A stretch of 64,000 nt of DNA from Caballeronia sp. INDeC2 (GCF_023631325.1 NZ_JALQDG010000001.1:155402-219401), one strand, 5' to 3'. Positions 18,688 to 28,282 are shown, counted from the first letter of the stretch. Notes: generated by a model from the letters alone, not told the origin. A program made the numbers and translations.

Positions 18688-20445
18688 GTGTCTTTCACGC
18701 TGCATGGAATTCCCGTCTCGCGCGGCATCGCCATTGGGCGCGCGTACTTGATCGCGCCGGCAGCGCTCGACGTAGACCATTATCTGATCGAACCCGATCA
18801 GATCGACGCCGAAATCGCCCGTTTCTACGCGGCGCAGGCGAGCGTGCTCGCCGAACTCGAAGCACTGCGCGACGATCTTTCCGCCGACGCGCCCAGCGAA
18901 ATGGGCGCGTTCATCAATGTTCATACGATGATCCTGAACGACGCCATGCTCGTACAGGAAACCATCGATCTCATTCGCACGCGCCGCTACAACGTCGAAT
19001 GGGCGCTCACTGAACAACTGGAAATCCTCGGCGGCTATTTCGACGAGATCGAGGACGAATATCTGCGTGAACGCAAGGCAGACGTCGAGCAGGTGGTCGA
19101 GCGTCTTCTGAAAGCGCTCGCGGGTGCGCCGACGGCCGCGTCGCTCGTCGTGCATACGGCCGCGAGCAACGGGCACAACGAGATGATCGTCGTCGCGCAC
19201 GATATCGCGCCGGCGGACATGCTGCAGTTCAAGACGCAGGCGTTCAAGGGCTTCGTCACCGATCTCGGCGGCCGCACGTCGCATACGGCGATCGTCGCGC
19301 GCAGTCTCGGCATTCCGGCGTCGGTCGGCGTGCAGCAGGCGAGCGTGCTGATTCGCCAGAACGATCTCATCATCGTCGATGGCGATCACGGCATCGTCAT
19401 CGTCGATCCGGCACCGATCGTCCTCGAAGAGTATTCGTACCGGCAAAGCGAGAAGGTGCTGGAGCAGCGCAAGCTGCAGCGCCTGAAGTTCTCGCCGACG
19501 CAAACGCTGTGCGGCACGAAGATCGAGCTGTGCGCGAACATCGAGCTGCCGGAAGACGCACAGGTCGCGGTCGAAGCGGGCGCGATGGGCGTCGGCCTCT
19601 TCCGCACGGAATTCCTCTTCATGAATCACAAGGATCAGTTGCCGGAGGAGGAGGAGCAGTTCGAGGCATACAAGCGCGCGGTCGAGCTGATGAACGGCAA
19701 GCCGGTGACTATCCGGACGATCGACGTGGGCGCGGACAAGCCGCTCGATTCGATGGGCGGCGACGGCTACGAGACCGCGCCCAATCCCGCGCTCGGCCTG
19801 CGCGCGATCCGCTGGAGTTTGTCCGAGCCGCAGATGTTCATCACGCAATTGCGGGCGATCCTGCGCGCGTCGGCGTTCGGTCCGACCAAGATCCTGATTC
19901 CGATGCTTGCGCACGCACAGGAGATCGACCAGACGCTCGATCTGATCCGCGAGGCGAAGCGTCAACTGGACGAGGAAGGCGTCGCGTATGACCGCCAGAT
20001 TCGCGTCGGCGCGATGATCGAGATTCCCGCCGCGGCCATCGCGGTGAGGCTGTTTCTGAGCCGGCTCGATTTTCTGTCGATCGGCACGAACGATCTGATC
20101 CAGTACACGCTCGCAATCGATCGCGCCGATAACTCGGTCGCGCATCTCTACGATCCGCTGCATCCAGCGGTGCTGAATTTGATCGCCTTTACGCTGCGCG
20201 AGGCGAAGCGCGCGGGCGTGCCGGTGTCGGTGTGCGGGGAAATGGCGGGCGATCCGGCCGTCACGCGCTTGCTGCTCGGGCTCGGGCTCACCGAGTTTTC
20301 TATGCATCCGAGCCAGTTGCTTGTGGTGAAGCAGGAGATTCTGCGCTCGAATCTCAAGGCGTTTGAAAAGCCTGTTGCCGATGTGCTTGCCGCGTACGAG
20401 CCCGCCGAGTTGCAGGCGGCGTTGACTGCGTTGCAAAAGATTTAG
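18688..20445 (+). CDS. ptsI: Phosphoenolpyruvate-protein phosphotransferase (Enzyme I)
   Basis: Enzyme I takes phosphate from phosphoenolpyruvate and passes it to HPr. The 585-residue protein has the phospho-histidine domain DLGGRTSHTAIVARSLGIP and the PEP-binding TIM barrel with GLFRTEFLFM, IDVGADKPLDS, NPALGLRAIR, SIGTNDLIQYTLAIDRA and VPVSVCGEMAGDP. GTG 18688 is preferred because AGAGGAGG lies 6-7 bases upstream; an ATG at 18628 is in frame but lacks such a site. Confidence 0.95.
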   Translation: MSFTLHGIPVSRGIAIGRAYLIAPAALDVDHYLIEPDQIDAEIARFYAAQASVLAELEALRDDLSADAPSEMGAFINVHTMILNDAMLVQETIDLIRTRRYNVEWALTEQLEILGGYFDEIEDEYLRERKADVEQVVERLLKALAGAPTAASLVVHTAASNGHNEMIVVAHDIAPADMLQFKTQAFKGFVTDLGGRTSHTAIVARSLGIPASVGVQQASVLIRQNDLIIVDGDHGIVIVDPAPIVLEEYSYRQSEKVLEQRKLQRLKFSPTQTLCGTKIELCANIELPEDAQVAVEAGAMGVGLFRTEFLFMNHKDQLPEEEEQFEAYKRAVELMNGKPVTIRTIDVGADKPLDSMGGDGYETAPNPALGLRAIRWSLSEPQMFITQLRAILRASAFGPTKILIPMLAHAQEIDQTLDLIREAKRQLDEEGVAYDRQIRVGAMIEIPAAAIAVRLFLSRLDFLSIGTNDLIQYTLAIDRADNSVAHLYDPLHPAVLNLIAFTLREAKRAGVPVSVCGEMAGDPAVTRLLLGLGLTEFSMHPSQLLVVKQEILRSNLKAFEKPVADVLAAYEPAELQAALTALQKI

Positions 20446-20487
20446 GTTTTTCGCCGGATCCCGCTTTGATGTTGGTTTATTGGCGTT

Positions 20488-20539
20488 GCCCCTGTGCGGG
20501 GCGGCGCCTACTTTCTTTGCTGCTGCAAAGAAAATAGGC
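20488..20539. repeat. Dispersed-type double hairpin after ptsI
   Basis: GCCCCTGTGCGGGGC (about 20488-20502) is one hairpin; CCTACTTTCTTTGC, TGCT, GCAAAGAAAATAGG (about 20508-20539) is a second. I recognise this pair as resembling an intergenic repeat common in Burkholderia-group genomes, and it may also terminate ptsI. The family assignment is from memory, not from a search. Confidence 0.6.
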
Positions 20540-20557
20540 AAAGAAAGCAGTTCGAAG

Positions 20558-20981
20558 CGCCCGCGGACACACGCGGTTTGGCCATGCTTGCCAGGTGATC
20601 GTGGGCGGCCTAAGTGTCGCCCTCGAAGGACCTATGGGCTTGGATCGCGCACGGTCTGACTAACTAATTGTTTGAGCGCGCCGGTTCAGCACGAAATAGC
20701 TTCGGCACAGCGTTGCGCGCTGCCGCGGGGGTTGCCAGAGATCAACGAATCACGCGTGCATGCATGCAACGAGATGGAAGGGTCAGCGAGGATGCGCCCG
20801 CAAACTCGATTGACCCATCGGCCGCGAAGCGGGCCGGAGCTATTTCGTGCTGAACCAGCTTGTTATGTAGTGCGAGACGACAGACCGTTCGCGATCCAAG
20901 TCCGGTGAGTTTTCTAAAGGCGACACTTGGGCAGCCCACGACCGGCTGGCAAGCATGGCCAAGTGCGTGTGACCGCGGGCG
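20558..20981. repeat. Large imperfect inverted-repeat element (about 0.42 kb)
   Basis: The left arm (20558 to about 20706) and right arm (about 20834-20981) are inverted copies of the same ~148-base sequence with scattered mismatches and small gaps. Shared blocks include CGCCCGCGG, TTGGCCATGCTTGCCAG, AAGTGTCGCC, CTTGGATCGCG, ACGGTCTG and GGTTCAGCACGAAATAGCT, read on the plus strand in the left arm and on the minus strand in the right. The ~127-base centre includes the palindrome GCATGCATGC. I see no credible coding sequence in 20446-21032; the small ORFs there are not supported. Confidence 0.8.
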
Positions 20982-21032
20982 TATCGAGCTAACAAGAAAA
21001 CCGGATCCGACGAAAGCCCGGCCCAACACGCT

Positions 21033-22250
21033 CTATACCAGCCTATGATCGGCAATCAGCCGCTCCACATGAGCGATGACCTGCTCCGGTGATATCGCCG
21101 TGCTGCACTGAAAGCGCCGCGGCTTGTCGCCACGACGCGGACACCACAGAAAATCTCCGTCATCGAAGTTGCAGATCGTGTCGTTGAAGCAACTGTTGCA
21201 CGCGTGAAAGTTGATCACACGATACGGCGTGCGGAACTCGGTATGCGGATGCGAGAACCCGCTGATCATCACGACGGGCGTACCCACCGCCCACGCGAGC
21301 CACGACAGCCCGCTGCCGAGTCCCACGAAAAAATCCGCGTGTCTGAGCAGGAGCGCGCGTTCTTCGAGCGGACGATTGCCGGTGAAGTCCTCGCAGCCGT
21401 CCGGCATCGTGTTGATGGCGCCATCGACGCCGTACTCGCGATGCTGATCGATGCAAAGGACGCGGTATCCCCGCGATTTCAGATGGGCGATCAGCACAGG
21501 CCAGCCACGCGGGTTGTTCCAATACTTGCACTGTGCCGTCGATTGCGTCGCGATGCAGACGTAGCGCTCGGCCACGGGCCGCGCCGAATCCGCCACGACG
21601 ATGTTCGGCCGCCGCTCCTCGCACTGCACGCCGAGCAGATAAGCTGCCGCGTCCTGCAGGCTGCTCATGCGCGGATCGGTCGGCTGGTGATCGCGATCGG
21701 TATAAGGCGAGAAAAAGCCGAGGTGATAGGTGGCGTAGAACGGTTCATCGACCGAATCGGCGGATCCAGGCGGCACGAAGCGCATCGCCGGATAGCCCTT
21801 CTCGAATAGCGCTTGCAAATGCGCGGGCAGCACGACGTGGACTTCGCACTGCTCCTGTAGCCGGAAGGCTTCCACGGCGGGTATCCACGCGAGCGTGTCG
21901 CCGAGCGCCGTGCCCGACGGATGGATCAGGACGCGACGGCCACGCGCATCGTACGCGTGATGGAAAACGATGCGCTCGCCGTCGAAGACCTGAAGCTCGA
22001 AGCGCACGAAATATTTGCGCCGGCTCGTGATGATCGAACCGGCTTCGACGGCTTCGTCGAAAACCTGGCTGAACGTGTCCAGGTCGACCATGCGGACGCG
22101 CCAGCCGTCGACCGGAACCTGTACGCGGCAACCGTAATTGAAATCGAAGAGGATGCCTTCCGGTCCTGCGAGTGCGGGAACCGATGGCCGGACGAACGCG
22201 CTGTGCGTGAGCCCACGCTGCGTGCTTGCCGAAGAAGTGACGATGCTCAA
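21033..22250 (-). CDS. Autotransporter strand-loop-strand O-heptosyltransferase (BAHT family)
   Basis: The 405-residue protein resembles TibC/Aah-type heptosyltransferases, which attach heptose to serines of autotransporter adhesins in the cytoplasm. The C-terminal half is GT-B like (CIATQSTAQCKYWNNPRGW, HADFFVGLGSGLSWLAWAVGTPVVMISGFSHPHTEF is read here as HADFFVGLGSGLSWLAWAVG then TPVVMISGFSHPHTEF). A C-terminal cysteine cluster (C351, C354, C360, C370, C382; CNSCFND) matches the metal-binding iron finger of the family. The N-terminal part has FDFNYGCRVQVP. No autotransporter gene is present in the window, so it is an orphan here. Substrate is inferred from family only. Confidence 0.85.
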   Translation of the reverse strand: MSIVTSSASTQRGLTHSAFVRPSVPALAGPEGILFDFNYGCRVQVPVDGWRVRMVDLDTFSQVFDEAVEAGSIITSRRKYFVRFELQVFDGERIVFHHAYDARGRRVLIHPSGTALGDTLAWIPAVEAFRLQEQCEVHVVLPAHLQALFEKGYPAMRFVPPGSADSVDEPFYATYHLGFFSPYTDRDHQPTDPRMSSLQDAAAYLLGVQCEERRPNIVVADSARPVAERYVCIATQSTAQCKYWNNPRGWPVLIAHLKSRGYRVLCIDQHREYGVDGAINTMPDGCEDFTGNRPLEERALLLRHADFFVGLGSGLSWLAWAVGTPVVMISGFSHPHTEFRTPYRVINFHACNSCFNDTICNFDDGDFLWCPRRGDKPRRFQCSTAISPEQVIAHVERLIADHRLV

Positions 22251-22352
22251 GTGACGATCCGATCCTGGGCGACGACCCGCTTGCGGGCAGCCGATTGAAG
22301 GATCGAACAGCTTAGATGGATCGTCCGGACGGCGGTTTAGGACGCGACCTAA

Positions 22353-23123
22353 TTAGCGCGCCGCTTCCCGCATCGTCGCGTTTCCGCAGACGGGGCAATC
22401 CGGCTGGCGCGCGATCTTCATCGTGTTCCATTCCATGCGCAGCGAGTCGAGCATCATCAGCCGGCCGGCAAGCGTCTCGCCGAAGCCGCCGATCACGCGC
22501 AGCGCTTCGGCCGCCTGCATCGCGCCAATGATGCCGACCGTCGGTGCGAACACGCCCATCGTCGAGCACGCGACTTCCTCGAACGGCTGATCCGGCGGAA
22601 ATACGCACGCGTAGCAGGGCGAGTCCGGCGCACGGAAATCGAAGGTGCTGATTTGCCCGTCGAAACGCAACGCCGCGCCCGACACGAGCGGCACACGATA
22701 CGCGACGCAGGCCGCGTTGATCGCGTGGCGCGTCGCGAAGTTGTCGCTGCAATCGAGCACGACCGATTTGCCGGGTACGTTGGCGTCGAGCCATTCGGCG
22801 TCGGCGCGCGTGCTCACCGCGATGACTTCGACGCCGGGATTCAGTGCGTTCAAAGTCTCGCGGGCCGATTCCACCTTGAGCGTTCCGACCGATCGCGTCA
22901 TGTGTACGATCTGCCGCTGCAGATTCGTGAGATCGACGGTATCGGCATCGACCAGCGTGATCTTTCCGACGCCCGCCGCCGCGAGATACATCGCCGCGGG
23001 CGCGCCGAGACCGCCGGCGCCGACGATGATCGCGTGGGCGTCGAGAAAGCGCTCCTGTGCCTCGATGCCGATTTCATCGACGAGGATGTGACGGGAGTAG
23101 CGAAGGAGTTGATCGTCGTTCAT
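22353..23123 (-). CDS. moeB: Molybdopterin-synthase adenylyltransferase / ThiF-MoeB family protein
   Basis: E1-like enzymes of this family adenylate the C-terminal glycine of MoaD or ThiS so that sulfur can be added. The 256-residue protein has LLRYSRHILVDEIGIEAQ, the nucleotide loop AIIVGAGGLGAPAAMYLA, DLTNLQRQIVH, DCSDNFATRHAIN and the two zinc-binding CxxC pairs (CYAC and CPVC). ATG 23123 matches the family start. It stands alone, so the choice between MoeB and ThiF cannot be made from context. Confidence 0.9.
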   Translation of the reverse strand: MNDDQLLRYSRHILVDEIGIEAQERFLDAHAIIVGAGGLGAPAAMYLAAAGVGKITLVDADTVDLTNLQRQIVHMTRSVGTLKVESARETLNALNPGVEVIAVSTRADAEWLDANVPGKSVVLDCSDNFATRHAINAACVAYRVPLVSGAALRFDGQISTFDFRAPDSPCYACVFPPDQPFEEVACSTMGVFAPTVGIIGAMQAAEALRVIGGFGETLAGRLMMLDSLRMEWNTMKIARQPDCPVCGNATMREAAR

Positions 23124-23174
23124 CGCGGGAAGAATCGGCTTGCTCGAACGAAGCATTCTAAGCGCGCAAAAGAG

Positions 23175-23209
23175 AAAAGGCTTCGCAACGTCATGTTGCG
23201 AAGCCTTTT
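23175..23209 (-). terminator. Terminator downstream of ctpA
   Basis: AAAAGGCTTCGCAAC (23175-23189) and GTTGCGAAGCCTTTT (23195-23209) form a perfect 15-base stem with a 5-base loop ending in T residues on either strand. It lies 16 bases after the ctpA stop. Confidence 0.88.
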
Positions 23210-23225
23210 GCGGACTACAGGAAAA

Positions 23226-24809
23226 TTACTTCGACTGCTGCGCGGTCGGCGACGAAGCCGGCTGCGCGCCCGACGCCGGCGCGGAGCCCGGCGTGGCCGG
23301 CAGCGCCGGAGCCGCGACGACCGGCGCGGACGCCGAACGCGGCGGCTTGTTCTGTGCGAGCTTGCGTTCGCTGTACGACTTCGACTCCACGACCTGCTTG
23401 CCTTCGAGCTTGTTCAGCCCTTGCTGGAGCATGAAGTCGTCCGAACTGCCGAACTCGACCGGTTTGCGCTCGCGATCCTTGCGGCGCTGCTCGGGCGTCT
23501 TCTTGTCGTTTTGCTCTTCGAGAATGCGCAGTTGCTCCAGGCGATCAGCCTCGCGCTGCTCCTGCTCCTTCTTCTCGTTCGGATCCTGCGTGTTGGCGAG
23601 GTGGTTCGAGTAATCGACTTCGCGCGTGACGAGCGCGTCGTCCGGATCGCCGTCCGCGTATTGATCGACCGGAACGTCAGGGCGCACGCCCTGGTTTTGG
23701 ATCGACTTGCCGCTCGGCGTGTAGTAATAGGCGGTCGTCAGGCGCAGCGCGGAGTCGGCCGTCATCGGGCGAACCGTCTGCACAGAACCCTTGCCGAACG
23801 TCGTCTTACCGACGATCAGCGCGCGATGATGATCCTGCAGCGCACCCGCGACGATCTCCGAAGCCGACGCCGAGTAGGCGTTGGTCAGCACGACCATCGG
23901 CACCTTCTTGAAGATCTCCGGCACGCTCTTCAGCGGATCGGAATCGAAGGACGGCAGGCGATAGTTGTCGTAGGTGTCGCGGAAGGTCTGCTTCGCGTCC
24001 GCGATTTGTCCATTGGTCGACACGACCACGGCATTGTCCGGCAGGAACGCACCCGCGACGCCGACCGCGCTCTGCAACAGGCCGCCGCCGTTGTTACGCA
24101 GGTCGAGCACGAGGCCCTTAAGATTCGGCTGCTGACGCGCGAGATCCTGCAGCCTCGCGGCGAGATCCGGCACCGTGCGCTCCTGGAAGCTCGTGATGCG
24201 GATATAGCCGTAGCCCGGCTCCGGCACCTTCATCTTCACCGACTGCACGCGGATCACGGCGCGCGTCACGGTGAGCGGGAAAGTCCGGTCGTCGCTCTTG
24301 CGGAAGATCGTGAGCGTGACCTTCGTGCCGGGCTCGCCGCGCATCTGCTTCACGGCTTTATCGAGCGTCATGCCGCGCACCGGCTTGTCGTTGATGCGCG
24401 TGATGAGGTCGCCCGGACGAATGCCGGCGCGGAACGCGGGCGTGTCTTCGATCGGCGAAATCACCTTGATGAGCCCGTCTTCCGAAGAAATCTCGATGCC
24501 GAGGCCCGCGAAGCGTCCCTTGGTCTGCTCCTGCAGTTCTTCGTAATCGGTCTTGTCGAGATAGGACGAGTGCGGGTCGAGGCTCGACACCATGCCCTTG
24601 ATGGCGGCGGTGAGGAGCTTCTTATCGTCGACCGGTTCGACGTATTCGTGCTTGATTTGCCCGAAAACTTCAGCGAAAAGCCGCAATTGTTCGAGCGGCA
24701 ACGGCGTGGAGGCGGATTGCTGCGCGGATGCGGAAATCTGCAGTGTTGCGAGCGCGCCGGCGGCAACGCCCGCGGCGATGAGGCCGAAATTTTTCAGGTT
24801 CTTTCGCAT
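23226..24809 (-). CDS. ctpA: Carboxyl-terminal processing protease (S41 family)
   Basis: This periplasmic S41 peptidase trims or degrades envelope proteins, often murein hydrolases. The 527-residue protein has a signal-like N-terminus (NFGLIAAGVAAGALATLQIS), a PDZ domain (GLGIEISSEDGLIKVISPIE to RMTLDKAVKQMRG region), and the protease domain with the catalytic serine in NAYSASASEIVAG and the lysine in VGKTTFGKGSVQT. A charged, repeat-poor C-terminal tail ends in an Ala/Pro/Ser-rich stretch. The gene is monocistronic with a strong terminator. Confidence 0.94.
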   Translation of the reverse strand: MRKNLKNFGLIAAGVAAGALATLQISASAQQSASTPLPLEQLRLFAEVFGQIKHEYVEPVDDKKLLTAAIKGMVSSLDPHSSYLDKTDYEELQEQTKGRFAGLGIEISSEDGLIKVISPIEDTPAFRAGIRPGDLITRINDKPVRGMTLDKAVKQMRGEPGTKVTLTIFRKSDDRTFPLTVTRAVIRVQSVKMKVPEPGYGYIRITSFQERTVPDLAARLQDLARQQPNLKGLVLDLRNNGGGLLQSAVGVAGAFLPDNAVVVSTNGQIADAKQTFRDTYDNYRLPSFDSDPLKSVPEIFKKVPMVVLTNAYSASASEIVAGALQDHHRALIVGKTTFGKGSVQTVRPMTADSALRLTTAYYYTPSGKSIQNQGVRPDVPVDQYADGDPDDALVTREVDYSNHLANTQDPNEKKEQEQREADRLEQLRILEEQNDKKTPEQRRKDRERKPVEFGSSDDFMLQQGLNKLEGKQVVESKSYSERKLAQNKPPRSASAPVVAAPALPATPGSAPASGAQPASSPTAQQSK

Positions 24810-25001
24810 AGAGAGTGCGGTCGGAATCGAATGAGCAGCAACGTTGGTGACGGGCCAGTATACCCGCTCGTCTTGATTGACGACTTAAGCGCAACTTAAA
24901 TGCCAGAGGCTTTGCCGCCTCGCAGCGTAGGGTTGCGCACGTTTCAACGCGAGTATGTCGATGCCGCCGGCAGCCGGTCAGCCGCGCGTCATATGCGGCG
25001 A

Positions 25002-25020
25002 GGGCGCTTTTGCAGCGCCC
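25002..25020. terminator. Weak hairpin downstream of gpmA
   Basis: GGGCGCT, TTTGC, AGCGCCC forms a 7-base stem about 55 bases beyond the gpmA stop. There is no T run, so terminator function is uncertain. Another small hairpin (GAGGC/GCCTC) lies near 24905-24920; I see no gene in 24810-25074. Confidence 0.35.
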
Positions 25021-25074
25021 CCGTCACGCGGATCGCATCGCGGGACCGGCGATCGCACGGGCCGCGATGGGACG

Positions 25075-25821
25075 TCAGCCCGCCTTGCCTTGCTTGGCGA
25101 CAGCGGCCTGCGCGGCCGCAATGGCTTCCGGATCGCCCAGATAGTAATGCTTGATGGGCTTCAGGTTTTCGTCGAGTTCATAGACGAGCGGCACGCCGTT
25201 CGGGATATTCAGCCCAACGATGTCTTCATCGGAGATATTGTCGAGATACTTGACGAGCGCGCGGATCGAATTGCCGTGCGCCGAAATCACGATTTGCTTG
25301 CCGGACTTGATGGCCGGCGCGATCGACTCGTTCCAGAACGGCAGCACGCGCGCGACGGTGTCCTTCAGGCACTCGGTGAGCGGCAACTGCTCGCGCGGCA
25401 CCTTCGCGTAGCGCGGATCGTTGTACGACGCGCGCTCGTCGCCCGGTTCGAGCGCGGGCGGCGGCGTGTCGTAGCTGCGGCGCCATATGAGCACCTGCTC
25501 GTCGCCGTACTTCTTCGCCGTCTCGGCTTTGTTCAAGCCCGCGAGCGCGCCGTAGTGCCGCTCGTTCAGACGCCACGAATGCACGACCGGGATATACATC
25601 TGGTCCATCTCGTCCTGCACGTGCCACAGCGTGCGGATCGCGCGCTTGAGCACCGACGTGTAGGCGATGTCGAACGTATAGCCAGCTTCCTTTAACAGCA
25701 CGCCGGCCTGACGCGCTTCCCGGTTGCCTTGCTCGGTCAGATCGACGTCGACCCAGCCGGTGAAGCGGTTTTCCTTGTTCCACGTCGATTCGCCGTGGCG
25801 GATGAGCACTAGCTTGTACAT
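25075..25821 (-). CDS. gpmA: 2,3-bisphosphoglycerate-dependent phosphoglycerate mutase
   Basis: GpmA interconverts 3- and 2-phosphoglycerate in glycolysis and gluconeogenesis. The 248-residue protein has the phospho-histidine motif [10 protein letters not shown] (H9), [43 protein letters not shown] and the second histidine in [16 protein letters not shown]. It is divergent from the rhodanese-grxC-secB-gpsA run. Confidence 0.97.
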   Translation of the reverse strand: MYKLVLIRHGESTWNKENRFTGWVDVDLTEQGNREARQAGVLLKEAGYTFDIAYTSVLKRAIRTLWHVQDEMDQMYIPVVHSWRLNERHYGALAGLNKAETAKKYGDEQVLIWRRSYDTPPPALEPGDERASYNDPRYAKVPREQLPLTECLKDTVARVLPFWNESIAPAIKSGKQIVISAHGNSIRALVKYLDNISDEDIVGLNIPNGVPLVYELDENLKPIKHYYLGDPEAIAAAQAAVAKQGKAG

Positions 25822-26003
25822 GATTTCGGTCGGTCAGTTGAAAAAGCGGGTGCGCCGATCGCACCCCGGCATCTTGCGCGTGCGGGCGGAGTGTCGCCAT
25901 CGGCCGGACGGCAGAGGCCATCGCGGGAAACGGTTATTTTATAATGCTCCGATTGCCCCTATTCCCCTTTCTTCCTTTCCTTCTAAATTTCGGCGGCCCT
26001 GAC

Positions 26004-26429
26004 GTGAAGTTTTTCACCAATTACACGAATATCGCACTCATCGTCATCGCGCTCGTTTCCGGCGCGCTGCTTCTCTGGCCCGCCATTTCGCGGCGCGGGC
26101 GCGGCGGCATTTCCGCTGCCGAAGCCACCACGCTCATCAACCGACGCAACGCCGTGATCGTCGATTTGCGGCCCGCTTCGGAGTTCGCGAAGGGTCATCT
26201 GCCGCAGGCACGTAACATCGAATTGGCGGAGCTCCAAGCAAAAATCGGCCAGATCGCGAAGAATAAGAGCAATCCGGTCGTGCTCGTGTGCCAAACCGGT
26301 CAAGAATCGCAACGTGCGAGCCGCACCGTGGCCGAGGCGGGTTACGCCGAGGTCCACGTTTTGCAAGGCGGAGTGGACGCCTGGCAAAAAGCCGGCATGC
26401 CGGTGGTGAAACAAGGAGCAGTCAAGTGA
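26004..26429 (+). CDS. Membrane-anchored rhodanese-like protein
   Basis: A single N-terminal membrane segment (about residues 9-26) precedes a rhodanese domain of the 141-residue product, with AVIVDLRPASEFAKGHLP and the active-loop cysteine C96 in VLVCQTGQESQRA. Such proteins transfer sulfane sulfur; the substrate here is unknown. GTG 26004 is preferred over an ATG at 25944 because it gives the family start KFFTNYTN. Its stop overlaps the grxC start as GTGA, so the two are translationally coupled. Confidence 0.85.
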   Translation: MKFFTNYTNIALIVIALVSGALLLWPAISRRGRGGISAAEATTLINRRNAVIVDLRPASEFAKGHLPQARNIELAELQAKIGQIAKNKSNPVVLVCQTGQESQRASRTVAEAGYAEVHVLQGGVDAWQKAGMPVVKQGAVK

Positions 26430-26686
26430 AGAAAGTGGTGATGTACAGCACGGTCGTGTGCCCGTATTGCCAGATGGCCGAACGTCTTTTAAAGTCCCGC
26501 GGGGTCGAAACGATCGAGAAGATACTGATCGACCGTGAGCCGGGCCGGCGCGAGGAAATGATGACGCGCACCGGCCGTCGCACCGTGCCGCAGGTTTATA
26601 TCGGCGAAACGCATGTCGGCGGCTACGACGATCTGTCCGCGCTCGATCGCAAAGGCGGTCTCGTGCCGCTGCTCGAATCCGCCTGA
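26426..26686 (+). CDS. grxC: Glutaredoxin 3
   Basis: This 86-residue glutaredoxin reduces disulfides with glutathione. It shows the redox motif CPYC (C12, C15), the TVPQVYIGETHVGGYDDL glutathione-binding region and a typical length. The start is GTG 26426, overlapping the rhodanese stop (GTGA), with AAGGAG about 8 bases upstream. Glutathione synthesis genes lie about 10 kb upstream. Confidence 0.94.
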   Translation: MKKVVMYSTVVCPYCQMAERLLKSRGVETIEKILIDREPGRREEMMTRTGRRTVPQVYIGETHVGGYDDLSALDRKGGLVPLLESA

Positions 26687-26755
26687 AGAAACACGCGCGG
26701 CGCGTTCCACATGTATAAGGGGCGCGCCGTGTACCGAATTACCTAGGAAATTACT

Positions 26756-27226
26756 ATGTCCGACGATAACAATCAGCCGTTTTTCAACATCCAGCGCATC
26801 TATCTGAAGGACATGTCGCTCGAGCAGCCGAATTCACCGGCCATTTTCCTCGAGCAGGAAATGCCGTCGGTCGAAGTCGAAGTCGACGTGAAGGCCGACC
26901 GCCTCGCCGAAAGTGTCTTCGAAGTGCTGGTCACGGGCACCGTGACGGCGAAGGTCGCGGGCAAGGTCGCGTTCCTGATCGAAGCGAAGCAGGCAGGTAT
27001 CTTCGATATCCGCAACATTCCGGCCGAACAGATCGATCCGCTCGTCGGCATCGCTTGCCCGACGATCCTGTTCCCGTACTTGCGCTCGAACATCGCCGAT
27101 GCGATCACGCGCGCCGGTTTCCCGCCGATCCACCTCGCGGAAATCAACTTCCAGGCGCTGTACGAGCAGCGCATCGCCCAGCTCGCGAGCGCCCAGGAAG
27201 GCGCGGCGAACGGCGCGACGCATTGA
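26756..27226 (+). CDS. secB: Protein-export chaperone SecB
   Basis: SecB holds preproteins unfolded and delivers them to SecA. The 156-residue protein has [20 protein letters not shown], the acidic [13 protein letters not shown], the [10 protein letters not shown] segment, and [18 protein letters not shown] and GGFPPIHL-like [16 protein letters not shown]. It follows grxC as in many proteobacteria and precedes gpsA by 28 bases. Confidence 0.96.
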   Translation: MSDDNNQPFFNIQRIYLKDMSLEQPNSPAIFLEQEMPSVEVEVDVKADRLAESVFEVLVTGTVTAKVAGKVAFLIEAKQAGIFDIRNIPAEQIDPLVGIACPTILFPYLRSNIADAITRAGFPPIHLAEINFQALYEQRIAQLASAQEGAANGATH

Positions 27227-27254
27227 CTCTGCCTCTGCCGAACCGGAGCCGAGC

Positions 27255-28253
27255 ATGAAAGTAGCCGTTCTCGGCGCCGGCGCGTGGGGCACCGCACTTG
27301 CGGGCCACCTTGCGACCCGGCACGACACGAAGCTCTGGGCGCGCGACGCCGCGCTCATCGAATCCCTTTCCCGCACCCACGAAAACACGCGGTATCTCGA
27401 AGGCGTGGCGTTGCCGCACGCGCTCGAATTCGAGGCGGATCTCACCGCGGCGCTCACGCACGCGTCGGCGGACGACGCGCTCTGTGTCGTCGCGACGCCC
27501 GTCGCGGGCTTGCGGGCGCTGTGCCGCGCGATGCGGCAGGCCGGCGTCGTGCCGGCGCACATTGTCTGGCTGTGCAAAGGCTTCGAGGCGGATACGCAGT
27601 GTCTGCCCAATGAAGTCGTCGCCGCCGAACTGCCGGGGCATCGCAGCAACGGCACGTTGTCCGGCCCGAGCTTCGCGCGCGAAGTGGGGCAGGGCTTGCC
27701 GGTCGCGCTGACGGTCGCAAGTACATCGGCGCAGCTGGACGCACGCACGGTCGCGGCGTTCCATCACGGCGCGATGCGCATCTATACCGGCGACGACGTG
27801 ATCGGCGTCGAAGTGGGCGGCGCCGTGAAGAACGTGCTCGCGATCGCCACGGGCATTTCGGATGGCCTCGGCCTTGGCCTGAACGCGCGCGCGGCGCTGA
27901 TCACGCGCGGGCTCGCGGAGATGTCGCGGCTGGGCGTCGCGCTCGGCGGCCGCGCGGAGACGTTCAACGGTTTGACCGGACTGGGCGATCTCATTCTCAC
28001 CGCGACGGGCGATCTGTCTCGGAATCGGACCGTCGGCAAGCAACTCGCGAGCGGACGTACGCTCGACGAAATCCTCGCCGCGCTCGGCCATGTCGCGGAA
28101 GGCGTGCGATGCGCGCGCGCCGTGCTCGGGCTCGCGCAGTCGCGGGGCATCGAGATGCCGATCACGCAGGCGGTATGCCGCGTGCTCTTCGATAACGTGG
28201 CGCCACGCGATGCGGTGCAGGCGTTGCTCAGCCGGGACGCGAAGGCCGAGTAG
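27255..28253 (+). CDS. gpsA: Glycerol-3-phosphate dehydrogenase (NAD(P)+)
   Basis: GpsA reduces dihydroxyacetone phosphate to glycerol-3-phosphate for phospholipid synthesis. The 332-residue protein has the nucleotide fold [18 protein letters not shown], the [14 protein letters not shown] motif, the catalytic lysine in [19 protein letters not shown], and [17 protein letters not shown]. It ends a grxC-secB-gpsA run that is conserved in many proteobacteria. Confidence 0.96.
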   Translation: MKVAVLGAGAWGTALAGHLATRHDTKLWARDAALIESLSRTHENTRYLEGVALPHALEFEADLTAALTHASADDALCVVATPVAGLRALCRAMRQAGVVPAHIVWLCKGFEADTQCLPNEVVAAELPGHRSNGTLSGPSFAREVGQGLPVALTVASTSAQLDARTVAAFHHGAMRIYTGDDVIGVEVGGAVKNVLAIATGISDGLGLGLNARAALITRGLAEMSRLGVALGGRAETFNGLTGLGDLILTATGDLSRNRTVGKQLASGRTLDEILAALGHVAEGVRCARAVLGLAQSRGIEMPITQAVCRVLFDNVAPRDAVQALLSRDAKAE

Positions 28254-28282
28254 CATCGCGTTCATCCGTGAGGAGGTGTGCG

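Noticed and set aside
20668..21055. Several 60-95 codon frames inside the inverted-repeat element
   Set aside because: They span the repeat arms in both orientations without ribosome sites; they are explained by the repeat.
22653..24899. 748-codon plus-strand frame across moeB and ctpA
   Set aside because: Both minus-strand genes have full family motifs; the plus frame is arginine-rich and unlike a protein.
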